Part shown: positions 24,028 through 32,812 of the stretch, piece after piece
Numbering within the stretch: the first letter of the stretch is position 1
Layout of the letters: every line of letters begins with the position of its first letter
Assembly: GCF_042651465.1 (NCBI RefSeq)
Contig: NZ_JBHSCZ010000005.1
Location: forward strand, 60,144 to 124,143
Length of the DNA stretch: 64,000 nucleotides
Origin: Ferruginibacter yonginensis
GTDB taxonomy: Bacteria > Bacteroidota > Bacteroidia > Chitinophagales > Chitinophagaceae
Direction: 5' to 3'
The notes under the pieces: generated by a model
The model's input: the letters and a program-made list of their open reading frames with translations, nothing else
The model's database searches: none
Told to the model about the DNA's origin: nothing
Translations under genes and position numbers: made by a program

Positions 24028-24543
24028 ATGCTTGCTGTAAATTTACGTTCGTTTAAAAGAAAATTAGCCATCCATCGCAAAACATACCGTAGCTTTCTAA
24101 ATAAGATGGAAAAAACACCTGCGCCAAAAATTGATCAATTAACGCCCATTGTGGCGGCAGAAGTATGGCAGCAAGTTGATTGTACCTCATGTGCCAATTG
24201 TTGTAAAAAAATGACACCTACTTTTACTGCAAAAGATTTAAAGCGTATTGCAGCACATTTTAACCAAACTGTTGATGCATTTAAAGAACAGTGGTTGTTG
24301 AAAGATAAAAATAACGATTGGGTTAATGTAAAACAGCCTTGCCAGTTTTTAAATAAACAAACCAACATGTGCAGTATATACGAAGTTCGTCCGGCGGATT
24401 GTGCTGGGTTTCCACATTTATCAAAAAAGAAGTTTGAAGAATATGCTCATGTACACAAACAAAACTTAGATTACTGTCCGGCTACATTTTTAATGGTTCA
24501 AAAATTAAAAGATCGAGTAGCTACATTAACGCTTCACAAATAA
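24028..24543 (+). CDS. YkgJ-family cysteine-cluster protein
   Basis: About 171 residues from ATG 24028; an alternative start is 23995. The conserved Cys pattern CTSCANCC, then CQFL, CSIYEVRPADC and DYCP, is the YkgJ or CxxCxxCC family, believed to bind zinc or an iron-sulfur cluster. No export signal. Its 3' end overlaps the convergent yraN gene by 10 bases. Confidence 0.88.
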   Translation: MLAVNLRSFKRKLAIHRKTYRSFLNKMEKTPAPKIDQLTPIVAAEVWQQVDCTSCANCCKKMTPTFTAKDLKRIAAHFNQTVDAFKEQWLLKDKNNDWVNVKQPCQFLNKQTNMCSIYEVRPADCAGFPHLSKKKFEEYAHVHKQNLDYCPATFLMVQKLKDRVATLTLHK

Positions 24544-24890
24544 ACATCTTCAATATAAAAATATTGTGGGTTGCTGTTGGGTAAGATGGTGATGGCCAAC
24601 ACATCAAATTGAATGCGCTGCCATTGAGGGTATTGGTACAAATAAGCTTCAGAAGCATCAATAAGGTGTTTTATTTTTTTGGGTGTTACTTTCGTTTCAG
24701 GATGCCCAAATTTTAGGGTAGTAGTCGCTTTAATTTCAATAAAATGTAAACAGTTGTTGCGGTGGGCAATAATATCTACTTCTAAATTTTTATAACGCCA
24801 GTTTTGGTGAATGATGTTGTAGCCGTTGCTTGTAAACCAAGCAGCAGCAAGGTTTTCGCCTGTTTTTCCGGTTTCATTGTGGGTAGCCAT
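24534..24890 (-). CDS. YraN-family (UPF0102) endonuclease-like protein
   Basis: A 118-residue protein with a Holliday-junction-resolvase-like PD-(D/E)xK fold: GKTGENLAAAWF at the N-terminus, EVDIIAHR and FIEIKATTT give the Asp and Glu-x-Lys catalytic set. Its cellular role is unproven. It ends inside the convergent YkgJ gene. Confidence 0.9.
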   Translation of the reverse strand: MATHNETGKTGENLAAAWFTSNGYNIIHQNWRYKNLEVDIIAHRNNCLHFIEIKATTTLKFGHPETKVTPKKIKHLIDASEAYLYQYPQWQRIQFDVLAITILPNSNPQYFYIEDVYL

Positions 24891-24950
24891 AATTTCTAGT
24901 TATACAATCAGCAAATTATTCTTTATTTTCGCATCAAAGTTTACAAAAAA

Positions 24951-25502
24951 ATGAAACAAAATAATAAAGTTATAGCGGTGGCCATTATCATGATTGTTGC
25001 GGCAGCGTTATCGAGAGTAGTGTTATACCCTGTGAGTTTTTCTCCACTAATTGCAATGTCTATTTTTGGCGGTGCTGTTATCAGCGATAAGCGTTTTTCA
25101 TTGTTAATACCCATTGCAGCCATTTTTTTATCAGATGTTTTGTTTGAGGTATGTAATATTGCACCAGGGTTTTATGGCTGGTCGCAATTAGTAAACTATG
25201 CTTTATTAATTGGTATTACTTATTGTGGAAGTTACTTACAAAAAATAAATATCACAACTGTGGTGAGCTATGTTTTGGGTTCATGTGTAGGTTTTTATTT
25301 ATTATCAAACACGGCCAACTTTTTTATTAGCAACCCGGTGTATAAAATGTACCCACAAACAGTTGCTGGTTATGTAGAAAATATGATTGCTGGCTTACCT
25401 TTCTTAAAAACGAGTTTGTTTGCAACAGCATGTTATGCAGCTGTATTTTTTGGTGCTTATGTACTTATGGCAAAAACTACTTTGGTTAAAAAAGCTGCTT
25501 AA
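24951..25502 (+). CDS. DUF6580 membrane protein, ECF-transporter-like
   Basis: A 183-residue inner-membrane protein with five or six helices and a short positively charged N-terminus (MKQNNK). It contains ALSRVV near its start and LIPIAAIFLSDVLFEV, resembling the DUF6580 group of putative vitamin or metal transport S-components. No ATPase genes lie beside it and no substrate can be named. A strong terminator follows. Confidence 0.75.
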   Translation: MKQNNKVIAVAIIMIVAAALSRVVLYPVSFSPLIAMSIFGGAVISDKRFSLLIPIAAIFLSDVLFEVCNIAPGFYGWSQLVNYALLIGITYCGSYLQKINITTVVSYVLGSCVGFYLLSNTANFFISNPVYKMYPQTVAGYVENMIAGLPFLKTSLFATACYAAVFFGAYVLMAKTTLVKKAA

Positions 25503-25521
25503 GCCCTCCACTCATATTATT

Positions 25522-25552
25522 AAAAAAGCCAACAATTATTGTTGGCTTTTTT
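25522..25552. terminator. bidirectional terminator between convergent genes
   Basis: AAAAAAGCCAAC pairs with GTTGGCTTTTT around AATTATT. It lies between the DUF6580 gene and the convergent rnhA. Confidence 0.9.
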
Positions 25553-25561
25553 GTTTGTTAT

Positions 25562-26032
25562 TTAAGCTATTTGGTTTTCTTCTTCGTACACTTTATCAAT
25601 CAATAATTGTTTACCATCTGCAGCGGTGGTAGCCAATATATCGCAACGATTGTTATATGGGTTATCTGCATGGCCTTTTACCCAATGTATAGTGATGTTA
25701 AACTGTTGTGCTAGTACGTAATACTGTTTCCATAAATCAGCATTTTTTTTACCGCCTTTAAAATTGGTTTTTATCCAGGTGTTGAGCCAACCTTTGTTAA
25801 TAGCGTTCACCACATACTGACTATCAGAAAAAATATGTACTGGTATATCTTTTTTGGTGATGCTTTGTAAACCAGCAATAATGGCCCATAATTCCATTCG
25901 GTTGTTGGTGGTATACCTAAAGCCCTGAGATAATTCTTTTTGGTGTGGTCCGTACAACAACAATACCCCATAACCACCTGGCCCTGGGTTGCCCCTAGCA
26001 GCACCATCTGTATATAATAATATTTTACTCAT
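25562..26032 (-). CDS. rnhA: ribonuclease HI
   Basis: Degrades the RNA strand of RNA-DNA hybrids. A 156-residue enzyme with the DEDD acid set: Asp9 in LLYTDGAARGNPG, Glu47 in NNRMELWA, Asp70 in IFSDSQYVV, and a final Asp in NNRCDILA. The HWVKGHAD segment supplies the His flap. Length is typical. It is preceded on the same strand by the carboxylase gene with 32 bases between. Confidence 0.95.
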   Translation of the reverse strand: MSKILLYTDGAARGNPGPGGYGVLLLYGPHQKELSQGFRYTTNNRMELWAIIAGLQSITKKDIPVHIFSDSQYVVNAINKGWLNTWIKTNFKGGKKNADLWKQYYVLAQQFNITIHWVKGHADNPYNNRCDILATTAADGKQLLIDKVYEEENQIA

Positions 26033-26064
26033 GCAACCTTTCTCAATGTTAAAAATGCCATCAC

Positions 26065-27693
26065 TTATACTTGAAAAACACCCGATTTAAATTCAGCAAT
26101 ATCAGGGTTATGGTTGGCTGCAGCAATACCCTCACTAATCACTTGCCTTGTTTGAGCAGGGTCAATAATAGCATCTACCCACAAACGTGCCGCAGCATAT
26201 TGTGCTTTGGTTTGTTGCACATATTTAGCTGTTATTTTATCTAAAATATTTTTTTCTTCTTCGGGTGTCACTTCTTGTCCTTTTGCCTTCATGGCACCTA
26301 CTTGTATTTGTAACATGGTTTTAGCTGCTTGTTCGCCACCCATTACCGCAATTTTGGCGCCTGGCCAAGCATAAATAAAACGTGGATCGTAGGCCTTACC
26401 ACACATGGCATAATTACCAGCTCCATATGAGTTACCAGTAATAATGGTAATTTTTGGCACTACAGAGTTTGCCACTGCGTTCACCAACTTAGCGCCATCT
26501 TTAATGATGCCGCTGTGTTCGCTGCGACTGCCTACCATAAAGCCTGTTACATCTTGCAAAAACACCAATGGTATTTTCTTTTGGTTGCAATTCATAATAA
26601 AACGAGCTGCTTTATCAGCACTATCGTTGTAAATAACACCACCTAATTGCATTTCGCCTTTTTTGCTTTTTACAATTAAGCGTTGGTTGGCTACAATGCC
26701 CACGGCCCAACCATCTACCCGAGCATAACCGCAGGTAATGGTTTTGCCATAATCTTTTTTAAATTCATCGAAACTATCAGCATCCACAATACAATTAATA
26801 ACATCTAACACATCATAAGGTTTGCTGTTATCTGCAGCAATAACGCCATAAATATCAGTGGTGTTTTTTGCAGGTAACACAGGCGTTATTCTATCAAAAC
26901 CTGCATTGGCTGGTTTACCTAGTTTGCTGATAATGCGTTTTACTTGGTCTAAACAAGCTTCTTCGGTATCAAATTGGTAATCAGCAATACCACTAATTTC
27001 ATTATGTGTGCCTGCTCCTCCTAAGGTTTCTGCATCAATATCTTCACCAATAGCAGCTTTAACGAGGTAAGGACCTGCTAAAAAAATAGAGCCTGCACCT
27101 TTTACCATCAATGTTTCATCACTCATAATAGGCAAATACGCACCACCTGCCACACATGCACCTGTAACGGCTGCAATTTGGGTAATGCCCATTGCACTCA
27201 TTTTGGCATTGTTTCTAAATATGCGACCGAAATGTTCTTTATCAGGAAAAATTTCATCTTGCATCGGTAAAAATACACCAGCACTATCTACAATATAAAT
27301 GATGGGTAAGTGGTTTTCCATAGCAATTTCTTGCATGCGTAAATTCTTTTTACCCGTTATAGGAAACCAAGCACCAGCTTTTACAGTTTGGTCGTTGGCT
27401 ACAATAATACATTGCCGGCCACTTACATAACCAATACCGCTAACGGTACCACCAGCAGGGCAACCGCCTTGTTCTTCATACATTTCAAAGCCAGCAAAAG
27501 CACCAATTTCAATAAACGGCGTATTAGGGTCACATAAATATGCAATGCGTTCCCTTGCTACCAACTTGTTTTTTTCTTTTTGTTTGGCTATGCTTTTTTT
27601 ACCGCCACCTTCATAAATTTTTTCCAATTGACGTTGCACTTGGCTCCAAGCTAGTTTTTGTTCGTCTTCGTTTTTATTGAATTGAATATCCAT
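26065..27693 (-). CDS. biotin-dependent acyl-CoA carboxylase beta subunit (MCC/PCC type)
   Basis: The carboxyltransferase subunit, 542 residues, moves CO2 from carboxybiotin to an acyl-CoA. It has the two crotonase-fold halves: the N half with GGTVSGIGYVSGR and the LPMQDEIFPDKEHFG segment typical of methylcrotonyl-CoA carboxylase beta chains; the C half with VFLQDVTGFMVG, ITGNSYGAGNYAM and WPGAKIAVMGGEQAA. The alpha (biotin) subunit is not in the window. Leucine breakdown is the likely pathway, but propionyl-CoA carboxylase is not excluded. Confidence 0.9.
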   Translation of the reverse strand: MDIQFNKNEDEQKLAWSQVQRQLEKIYEGGGKKSIAKQKEKNKLVARERIAYLCDPNTPFIEIGAFAGFEMYEEQGGCPAGGTVSGIGYVSGRQCIIVANDQTVKAGAWFPITGKKNLRMQEIAMENHLPIIYIVDSAGVFLPMQDEIFPDKEHFGRIFRNNAKMSAMGITQIAAVTGACVAGGAYLPIMSDETLMVKGAGSIFLAGPYLVKAAIGEDIDAETLGGAGTHNEISGIADYQFDTEEACLDQVKRIISKLGKPANAGFDRITPVLPAKNTTDIYGVIAADNSKPYDVLDVINCIVDADSFDEFKKDYGKTITCGYARVDGWAVGIVANQRLIVKSKKGEMQLGGVIYNDSADKAARFIMNCNQKKIPLVFLQDVTGFMVGSRSEHSGIIKDGAKLVNAVANSVVPKITIITGNSYGAGNYAMCGKAYDPRFIYAWPGAKIAVMGGEQAAKTMLQIQVGAMKAKGQEVTPEEEKNILDKITAKYVQQTKAQYAAARLWVDAIIDPAQTRQVISEGIAAANHNPDIAEFKSGVFQV

Positions 27694-27729
27694 TTGTAGT
27701 AATATTTAAAGTGGTAATATTTTTATAGT

Positions 27730-28317
27730 TTATCGTATCCATTGTGTTACTTCGGCAAGTGGTTTGCGTTTGGCATTGGTGCTTGGTGTAGCAATTTTGC
27801 CTATGTAAAAAAAGCCGAGTAATTGGTTGGGTGGTTCTATACCCAACAACGACCAAGCTGCTGGTTTGTAGGTAATACCTCCGGTGGTCCAGTAGCCACC
27901 TAACCCATAGGCATGTACTGATAAATGAAGGTTTTGCACAGCACAAGCTACGGCTTCAATATCTTCAATTTCAGGAATGTTTTTGGTGGTAGTGCGTACC
28001 ATTTGTATAGCAATTACATGCGAAGCTTTTAAAGGATTTTGCAGTAGTTTTTGGTACCTGCTTTCTACGTAGTTATCACCGGCATTGTCTTTATAAAATT
28101 GGCTTTGGTGTTTTGCCAATACTTCGAGCCCCTTACCTGTAAAAACAGTAAAATGCCAAGGCTCGGTTTTACCATGGTTGGGCGCCCAGGTGGCATTGGT
28201 TAAAATTTGCTCAATAACAGCATCGTCAACGGTGGCACCTGCTTCAAATTGATCAGGAAAAATAGACCGCCTCGTAACAATAAGTTCATTAAATGCCTTT
28301 ATAAAATCATGTTGCAT
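27730..28317 (-). CDS. nitroreductase family FMN oxidoreductase
   Basis: A 195-residue flavoenzyme. TRRSIFPDQF near the N-terminus and WAPNHGKTEPWHFTVF bind FMN phosphate, and GLGGYWTTGG and a C-terminal GFFYIGKIA complete the nitroreductase/YdjA-like fold. It uses NAD(P)H on an unknown substrate. It lies 36 bases upstream of the carboxylase beta gene in the same direction. Confidence 0.9.
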   Translation of the reverse strand: MQHDFIKAFNELIVTRRSIFPDQFEAGATVDDAVIEQILTNATWAPNHGKTEPWHFTVFTGKGLEVLAKHQSQFYKDNAGDNYVESRYQKLLQNPLKASHVIAIQMVRTTTKNIPEIEDIEAVACAVQNLHLSVHAYGLGGYWTTGGITYKPAAWSLLGIEPPNQLLGFFYIGKIATPSTNAKRKPLAEVTQWIR

Positions 28318-28504
28318 GCGGCAAAGATAGCAGCAGAAGTATATTTATGTATCTATTTTTTGATGAACAAAACAACCCATCCATGCTGCACTATATATTT
28401 TCCTTAAAAGTGGTTCGTTAAATTTATAAGCAAGTGTTATCTTCGCCACTATACAACGTTGCTATAAGGCAACTTTATTTTGATTTTATACAGATACAAA
28501 TTTT

Positions 28505-29983
28505 ATGAGCAAAGAACTTACAAAAAGGGCCGACGATTACTCACAATGGTACAATGAGCTTGTGGTAAAAAGCCAATTGGCCGATCACTCAGCGGTGAGG
28601 GGTTGTATGGTTATTAAACCTTACGGCTATGCACTCTGGGAAAACATGAAAGACCAGCTAGACAAAATGTTTAAAGAAACCGGACATGTAAACGCCTATT
28701 TTCCTTTGTTTGTGCCCAAAAGTTTGTTTGAAGCAGAAGAAACCAATGCAGAAGGTTTTGCAAAAGAGTGTGCAGTGGTAACCCATTACCGTTTAAAAAG
28801 CGACCCTAACAATAAAGGCAAATTAATTGTTGACCCTGAGGCGAAGCTAGAAGAAGAATTAGTGGTACGGCCTACCAGCGAAGCCATTATTTGGAATACA
28901 TATAAAGGCTGGATTCAATCTTACCGTGATTTGCCCATCCTCATTAACCAATGGGCCAATGTGGTACGTTGGGAAATGCGTACCCGTTTGTTTTTACGTA
29001 CTGCGGAGTTTTTATGGCAAGAAGGTCATACAGCCCATGCTACTAAAGAAGAAGCTGTAGAAGAAACTGTAAAAATGCTTGATGTTTATGCCGATTTTGT
29101 AGAAGAATATATGGCCGTACCTGTAATTAAAGGTGTAAAAACAGCCAACGAACGTTTTGCAGGGGCTGAAGATACTTATTGTATTGAAGCACTTATGCAA
29201 GATGGTAAAGCCCTGCAAGCAGGTACTTCCCACTTTTTAGGACAAAATTTTGCCAAAGCTTTTGATGTAAAATTCAGCGATAAAAATAACAAGCAAGCGT
29301 ATGTATGGGCAACCAGTTGGGGTGTATCTACCCGTTTAATTGGTGCGTTAATAATGGCTCATAGCGATGATCAAGGCTTAATGATGCCACCCAAAATTGC
29401 ACCTATACAAGTGGTGATTGTACCTATTTATAAAGGCGACGATAGCAAACCAGTTATTGATGGTAAAGTAGCTACTTTGGTTGCTGAATTAAAAGCATTG
29501 GGCGTTCGTGTAAAGTACGATGATAGCGATAATGCACGACCAGGTTGGAAGTTTGCTGAGTACGAATTAAAAGGCGTACCTGTAAGAGTAGCCATGGGTT
29601 TACGTGACCTTGAAAATAATGTAGTAGAAGTAGCCCGTAGAGATACCAAAGCCAAAGAAACCGTTTCAATGGACGGATTAGCAACCTACTTACACCAATT
29701 ATTGGCCACTATTCAACAGAATATGTACAACAACGCCTTAGCGTTTCGTAATGAACATATTACCCCTGTAGATAGTTGGGATGCGTTTATGGATGTGTTA
29801 GAAAATAAGGGTGGTTTTGTAGCAGCACATTGGGATGGTACGCCTGAAACAGAAGAAAAAATTAAAGAACTATCAAAAGCAACCATTCGTTGTATACCAT
29901 TAAATAATGTAGCCGAAGCTGGTGTTTGTGTGTTAACGGGTAATCCGAGTACGCAAAGGGTGTTATTTGCTAGGGCTTATTAA
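28505..29983 (+). CDS. proS: proline-tRNA ligase, archaeal/eukaryotic type
   Basis: A 492-residue class II synthetase that charges tRNA-Pro. VVRPTSEAIIW marks motif 1's neighbourhood, RWEMRTRLFLRTAEFLWQEG is motif 2 and GVSTRLIGALIMAHSDD is motif 3. There is no editing (INS) insertion, and the C-terminal zinc-like domain of the type-3 enzyme follows. The form is usual in Bacteroidota. The 187-base leader holds a short hairpin (GTTGCTATAAGGCAAC, 28458-28473) but no clear T-box-like element. Confidence 0.95.
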   Translation: MSKELTKRADDYSQWYNELVVKSQLADHSAVRGCMVIKPYGYALWENMKDQLDKMFKETGHVNAYFPLFVPKSLFEAEETNAEGFAKECAVVTHYRLKSDPNNKGKLIVDPEAKLEEELVVRPTSEAIIWNTYKGWIQSYRDLPILINQWANVVRWEMRTRLFLRTAEFLWQEGHTAHATKEEAVEETVKMLDVYADFVEEYMAVPVIKGVKTANERFAGAEDTYCIEALMQDGKALQAGTSHFLGQNFAKAFDVKFSDKNNKQAYVWATSWGVSTRLIGALIMAHSDDQGLMMPPKIAPIQVVIVPIYKGDDSKPVIDGKVATLVAELKALGVRVKYDDSDNARPGWKFAEYELKGVPVRVAMGLRDLENNVVEVARRDTKAKETVSMDGLATYLHQLLATIQQNMYNNALAFRNEHITPVDSWDAFMDVLENKGGFVAAHWDGTPETEEKIKELSKATIRCIPLNNVAEAGVCVLTGNPSTQRVLFARAY

Positions 29984-30050
29984 TGAATGATGAATGATGA
30001 ATGCGGAATTATGAATGAGGAATGAGGAATGATGAATGAGGGGTAGGGGT
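29983..30050. repeat. short degenerate tandem repeat
   Basis: About eight imperfect copies of a 7-8 base unit (GAATGAT / GAATGAG) follow the proS stop codon. Such ATTCATNATTC-type tracts are common between genes in Bacteroidota. No gene content. Confidence 0.7.
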
Positions 30051-30079
30051 TGTAGCGATTTTTTAAAATTATAGCCAGT

Positions 30080-30388
30080 ATGCAAACCATTTTATTAAAC
30101 ATAACGCAATGGCTTACGCAGCACCAATTGCCTTGTTTGGTAAAAAGCACAATTGGGGTGGCATGCCCTAGTTGTGGGTTGCAACGCAGTGCCATTGCTT
30201 TGTTGCAAGGGCAGTGGTGGCAAAGTGTACAGTACTATCCAGCACTCATTCCTATTATCGTTTGGTTGTTATTGGTGGTTGTAAACCAGCGTTGGGCGGT
30301 GGTGCAACAGCAGTTGCTATTAAAATATGGATTGCTGTTCATTTTTAGCATAATCATATTATCTTACATTTATAAACTAACATTTTAA
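30080..30388 (+). CDS. DUF2752 membrane protein
   Basis: A 102-residue membrane protein with CPSCGLQRSAIALLQGQWWQS, the DUF2752 signature, followed by two hydrophobic helices. The function is unknown. The next gene begins 11 bases later and is also a small membrane protein. Confidence 0.82.
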   Translation: MQTILLNITQWLTQHQLPCLVKSTIGVACPSCGLQRSAIALLQGQWWQSVQYYPALIPIIVWLLLVVVNQRWAVVQQQLLLKYGLLFIFSIIILSYIYKLTF

Positions 30389-30399
30389 ATTCCTTACTA

Positions 30400-30750
30400 A
30401 TGGATCAACGAAATTATTTAACCCCCAACGATCAACCACAACTTAATTTACCCAATGCAACGGCCTCTTTGGTACTTGGTATTATTTCCATACTTGGTGG
30501 TTTTTGTTATGGTTTTGTAGGTGTTATTTGCGGTATTATTGGTTTAGTATTAGCCAATAAAGATCGTAGGTTGTACAACGATAACCCTGGCGTATATTCC
30601 CCAGCAAGTTTAAGTACTAGTAACTCTGGCAGAATATGCTCTATCATTGGGTTGGTTATTGGTGCTATTATTTTATTGATCATTATTTTTTATATCATAT
30701 TTTTTGGTGCATTTTTTATGGAAGCCGTTCGCAACGGTGGTAAATATTAA
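30400..30750 (+). CDS. DUF4190-like small membrane protein (CCC-motif type)
   Basis: A 116-residue protein with two long hydrophobic hairpins: ASLVLGIISILGGFCYGFVG with VICGIIGLVLA, and RICSIIGLVIGAIIL with a final helix. A polar linker sits between. This is the layout of DUF4190 or the CCC-motif membrane family, often found beside DUF2752. No function is assigned. Confidence 0.75.
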   Translation: MDQRNYLTPNDQPQLNLPNATASLVLGIISILGGFCYGFVGVICGIIGLVLANKDRRLYNDNPGVYSPASLSTSNSGRICSIIGLVIGAIILLIIIFYIIFFGAFFMEAVRNGGKY

Positions 30751-30773
30751 TATCGTCAATTCATTTAATAATA

Positions 30774-30806
30774 AAATAAGCACCTTTAGAGAGGTGCTTA
30801 TTTGTT
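30774..30806. terminator. intrinsic terminator
   Basis: AAATAAGCACCT (30774-30785) pairs with AGGTGCTTATTT (30792-30803) around TTAGAG, followed by GTTTT. Confidence 0.88.
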
Positions 30807-30825
30807 TTACCGATATTATTTATGT

Positions 30826-30950
30826 GGGGGGCTGTCAACAGTAGCGTATCAATCAGCAGCGGTGTCGGGCTATTCGCTACAAGTCCTCACCCTCGTACCT
30901 CGGGTTCCGGGCTATCCGCTGCTATCCCGAAGCCATTGGGCGGTTGTACT
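30826..30950. repeat. GC-rich dispersed-repeat-like element
   Basis: The only markedly GC-rich non-coding stretch in the window. It contains two direct repeats of GGGCTATYCGCT about 42 bases apart and alternates CTCACCCTCG with CCTCGGGTTCC. I recall similar GGGCTATCCGCT elements scattered in Chitinophagaceae genomes. No ORF here looks real. Confidence 0.5.
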
Positions 30951-31047
30951 ATTTTCAACTTTTACTATTTGTCTTGTTCGTGTTGAAACAACACAGCACA
31001 GCAATAAATTTGGCTCTTAAATTCAAGAAACTTGGCAGTAGTACACC

Positions 31048-31299
31048 TTGAACTTTGTCCTGTATAAAGTGAACTCACCCCTGCAAATAGTGAACTCAGT
31101 CCTGCAAACAGTGAACTGGGGCCTGCAAATAGTGAACGAGCCCCTGCAAACTGTGAACTCACCCCTGCAAATAGTGAACTCAGTCCTGCAAACAGTGAAC
31201 GAGCTCCTGCAAACAATGAACTCACCCCTGTAAACCGTGAACTCACCCCTGCAAATAGTGAATAACATCCTGCAAAAAGTGAATTCGCCCCTGTAATAA
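31048..31299. repeat. 21-bp tandem repeat array, 12 units
   Basis: Twelve consecutive 21-base units with no insertion or deletion, each close to GTGAACTCAC-CCCTGCAAATA. Units 2-3 are identical to units 6-7, so a 42-bp or 84-bp higher-order duplication is visible. Units at both ends are more diverged. Because 21 is a multiple of 3, open frames appear on both strands, but they share no start or context with genes and are treated as artefacts. Confidence 0.93.
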
Positions 31300-31502
31300 A
31301 TTATTCCTTAACAGCTTACTTCATTTTGGTCGGCTATTCAACAATGTAGCTCATATCTAACCCTTTGGTTAAATACTTGTAAAAGCAATTGCTTATCATT
31401 ATTAATGGTATGATTTATGTAAAATTGCTCATAATAATGTAACTAATGTTAGTTAGTTAATTGTAATTTTATTTTTTTAACCCCATAACATACCCCCTAA
31501 AT

Positions 31503-31820
31503 ATGTTAGTAAACCACTATTTAATTACTATTGACCTCGAAGGTGCTAATGGCATTACCTCCTTTTATAATAAACTAAATGATTTGATGCTTAGTGAAGG
31601 ATTTTCAAATAAAATAGTAGCAAAATCAGGCGACTCATACATTTTACCGCAAGGAAAATTTTATATTGAATCCGATAAAAATACAGTTGACATTTCTTTA
31701 CTAGCTAAAAGAGTAGCAAGTAAATTATTGGTAAAAAATGCAGTGGTGGTTTCCCTCACCAATGATTTAATTTTCTATGGTCTTGAAAAATCTAGGCAAA
31801 TTTTAAGGTCAGATATGTAG
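31503..31820 (+). CDS. conserved-looking small hypothetical protein
   Basis: A 105-residue soluble protein with no signal or membrane segment. It has an alternating strand-helix pattern (YLITIDLEG, LNDLMLSEGF, YILPQGKFYIES, VVSLTNDLIFYGL) suggesting a ferredoxin-like or similar alpha/beta fold. I do not recognise the family. It stands alone downstream of the tandem array with an A/T-rich leader. Confidence 0.55.
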   Translation: MLVNHYLITIDLEGANGITSFYNKLNDLMLSEGFSNKIVAKSGDSYILPQGKFYIESDKNTVDISLLAKRVASKLLVKNAVVVSLTNDLIFYGLEKSRQILRSDM

Positions 31821-31907
31821 AAGCGATATACCAATGGTCGTTTCAACTGGTCATAACCAATTGTTGTAACTGCTCTTCAATTATCAATTACCAGTAATCT
31901 ATTTGTT

Positions 31908-32693
31908 CTATTCTTTCGTTGCTAAGTAATTATAATCTTCCATCAACTTTTCTAAAAAGTCAACTGATGAAAGTCTTGATTCTATTTTAAGTACATCTTT
32001 TACTTTGTACTCAATTCTAATAGCCACGTTGTGGTTATTGTTTTTTCTAGCTTGGGTAATTACGGTTTTAATGGTATTAATATCGTTATCAGAAAGCTGC
32101 ATTACCTGCGGAAAGCTCACTTGGTACGTGGCTTCATCTATCTCCATAAAAATAGTATCGTTAATATTCATGCTTGTTTTGGCATTTACAATAACGGTAC
32201 CTGCCGCTAAATCGCCCAAGCGTTGACTGTTTTTTGTTGCTATAATTAGTATAACCACTGCAATTCCAAAAAAACAAGTGTACAATGCAAAAATGATAAT
32301 CATAATGTGCGATGCGTAAATGTACCCGAAAAGAAAAGGCCACTCAAAAAACTTGGTGATCCACCGTAACATAAACTGTCCTAAAGTAGGTTCGCCACCA
32401 TCTAAACTAATTACCCTGATACCCATTAATTTTTTACCAATCGTTTGTCCGTTCATCAACAACTCCGTTAGCAAAGAGTAAAACAACATTGGTACTGATA
32501 TTAGTAAAATATCTAACCCCATATGCTCTCTAACGCCGAGGTTCATTACATCATACAACATGTACTTCCAAAAGTAGAGGTATGTCAATAACAAAATAAA
32601 ATCAATAAAGTAGGCTACCAAACGTTTATGAAATGGGGCTATTTCAAAATCAAGGGCTACATTAAATGCGGTATTTATTTGTACAGATGCCAT
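31908..32693 (-). CDS. RDD family membrane protein
   Basis: A 261-residue protein with the RDD domain: RLVAYFIDFILLLTYLYF (Arg and Asp in helix 1), then NGQTIGKKLMGIRVIS, then a third helix and RLGDLAAGTVIV. The C-terminal 80 residues are polar and cytoplasmic. It is divergent from the SpoIIM gene, the usual partner, so the two share a promoter region (32694-32812). Its function with the MoxR/DUF58 set is not established. Confidence 0.9.
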   Translation of the reverse strand: MASVQINTAFNVALDFEIAPFHKRLVAYFIDFILLLTYLYFWKYMLYDVMNLGVREHMGLDILLISVPMLFYSLLTELLMNGQTIGKKLMGIRVISLDGGEPTLGQFMLRWITKFFEWPFLFGYIYASHIMIIIFALYTCFFGIAVVILIIATKNSQRLGDLAAGTVIVNAKTSMNINDTIFMEIDEATYQVSFPQVMQLSDNDINTIKTVITQARKNNNHNVAIRIEYKVKDVLKIESRLSSVDFLEKLMEDYNYLATKE

Positions 32694-32812
32694 GTTATTT
32701 GCAATTTACCTACTTAGTTATTTTAAAGTACAAAAAGCATATTTTTTTATTAAATAAAAATACATGAAATTGTACCTACAAAATCATACCTACAACCTAC
32801 GTTACTATTTTT

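Noticed and set aside
29983..30050. Short GAATGAT repeats as a regulatory array
   Set aside because: They are degenerate and typical of intergenic drift in this phylum.
30965..31268. Minus- and plus-strand ORFs through the tandem array as a repeat protein
   Set aside because: Three frames on both strands stay open because the period is a multiple of 3; no start context, signal or neighbour supports any of them.
31048..31299. CRISPR array
   Set aside because: The units are contiguous 21-base repeats with no unique spacers and no cas genes nearby.
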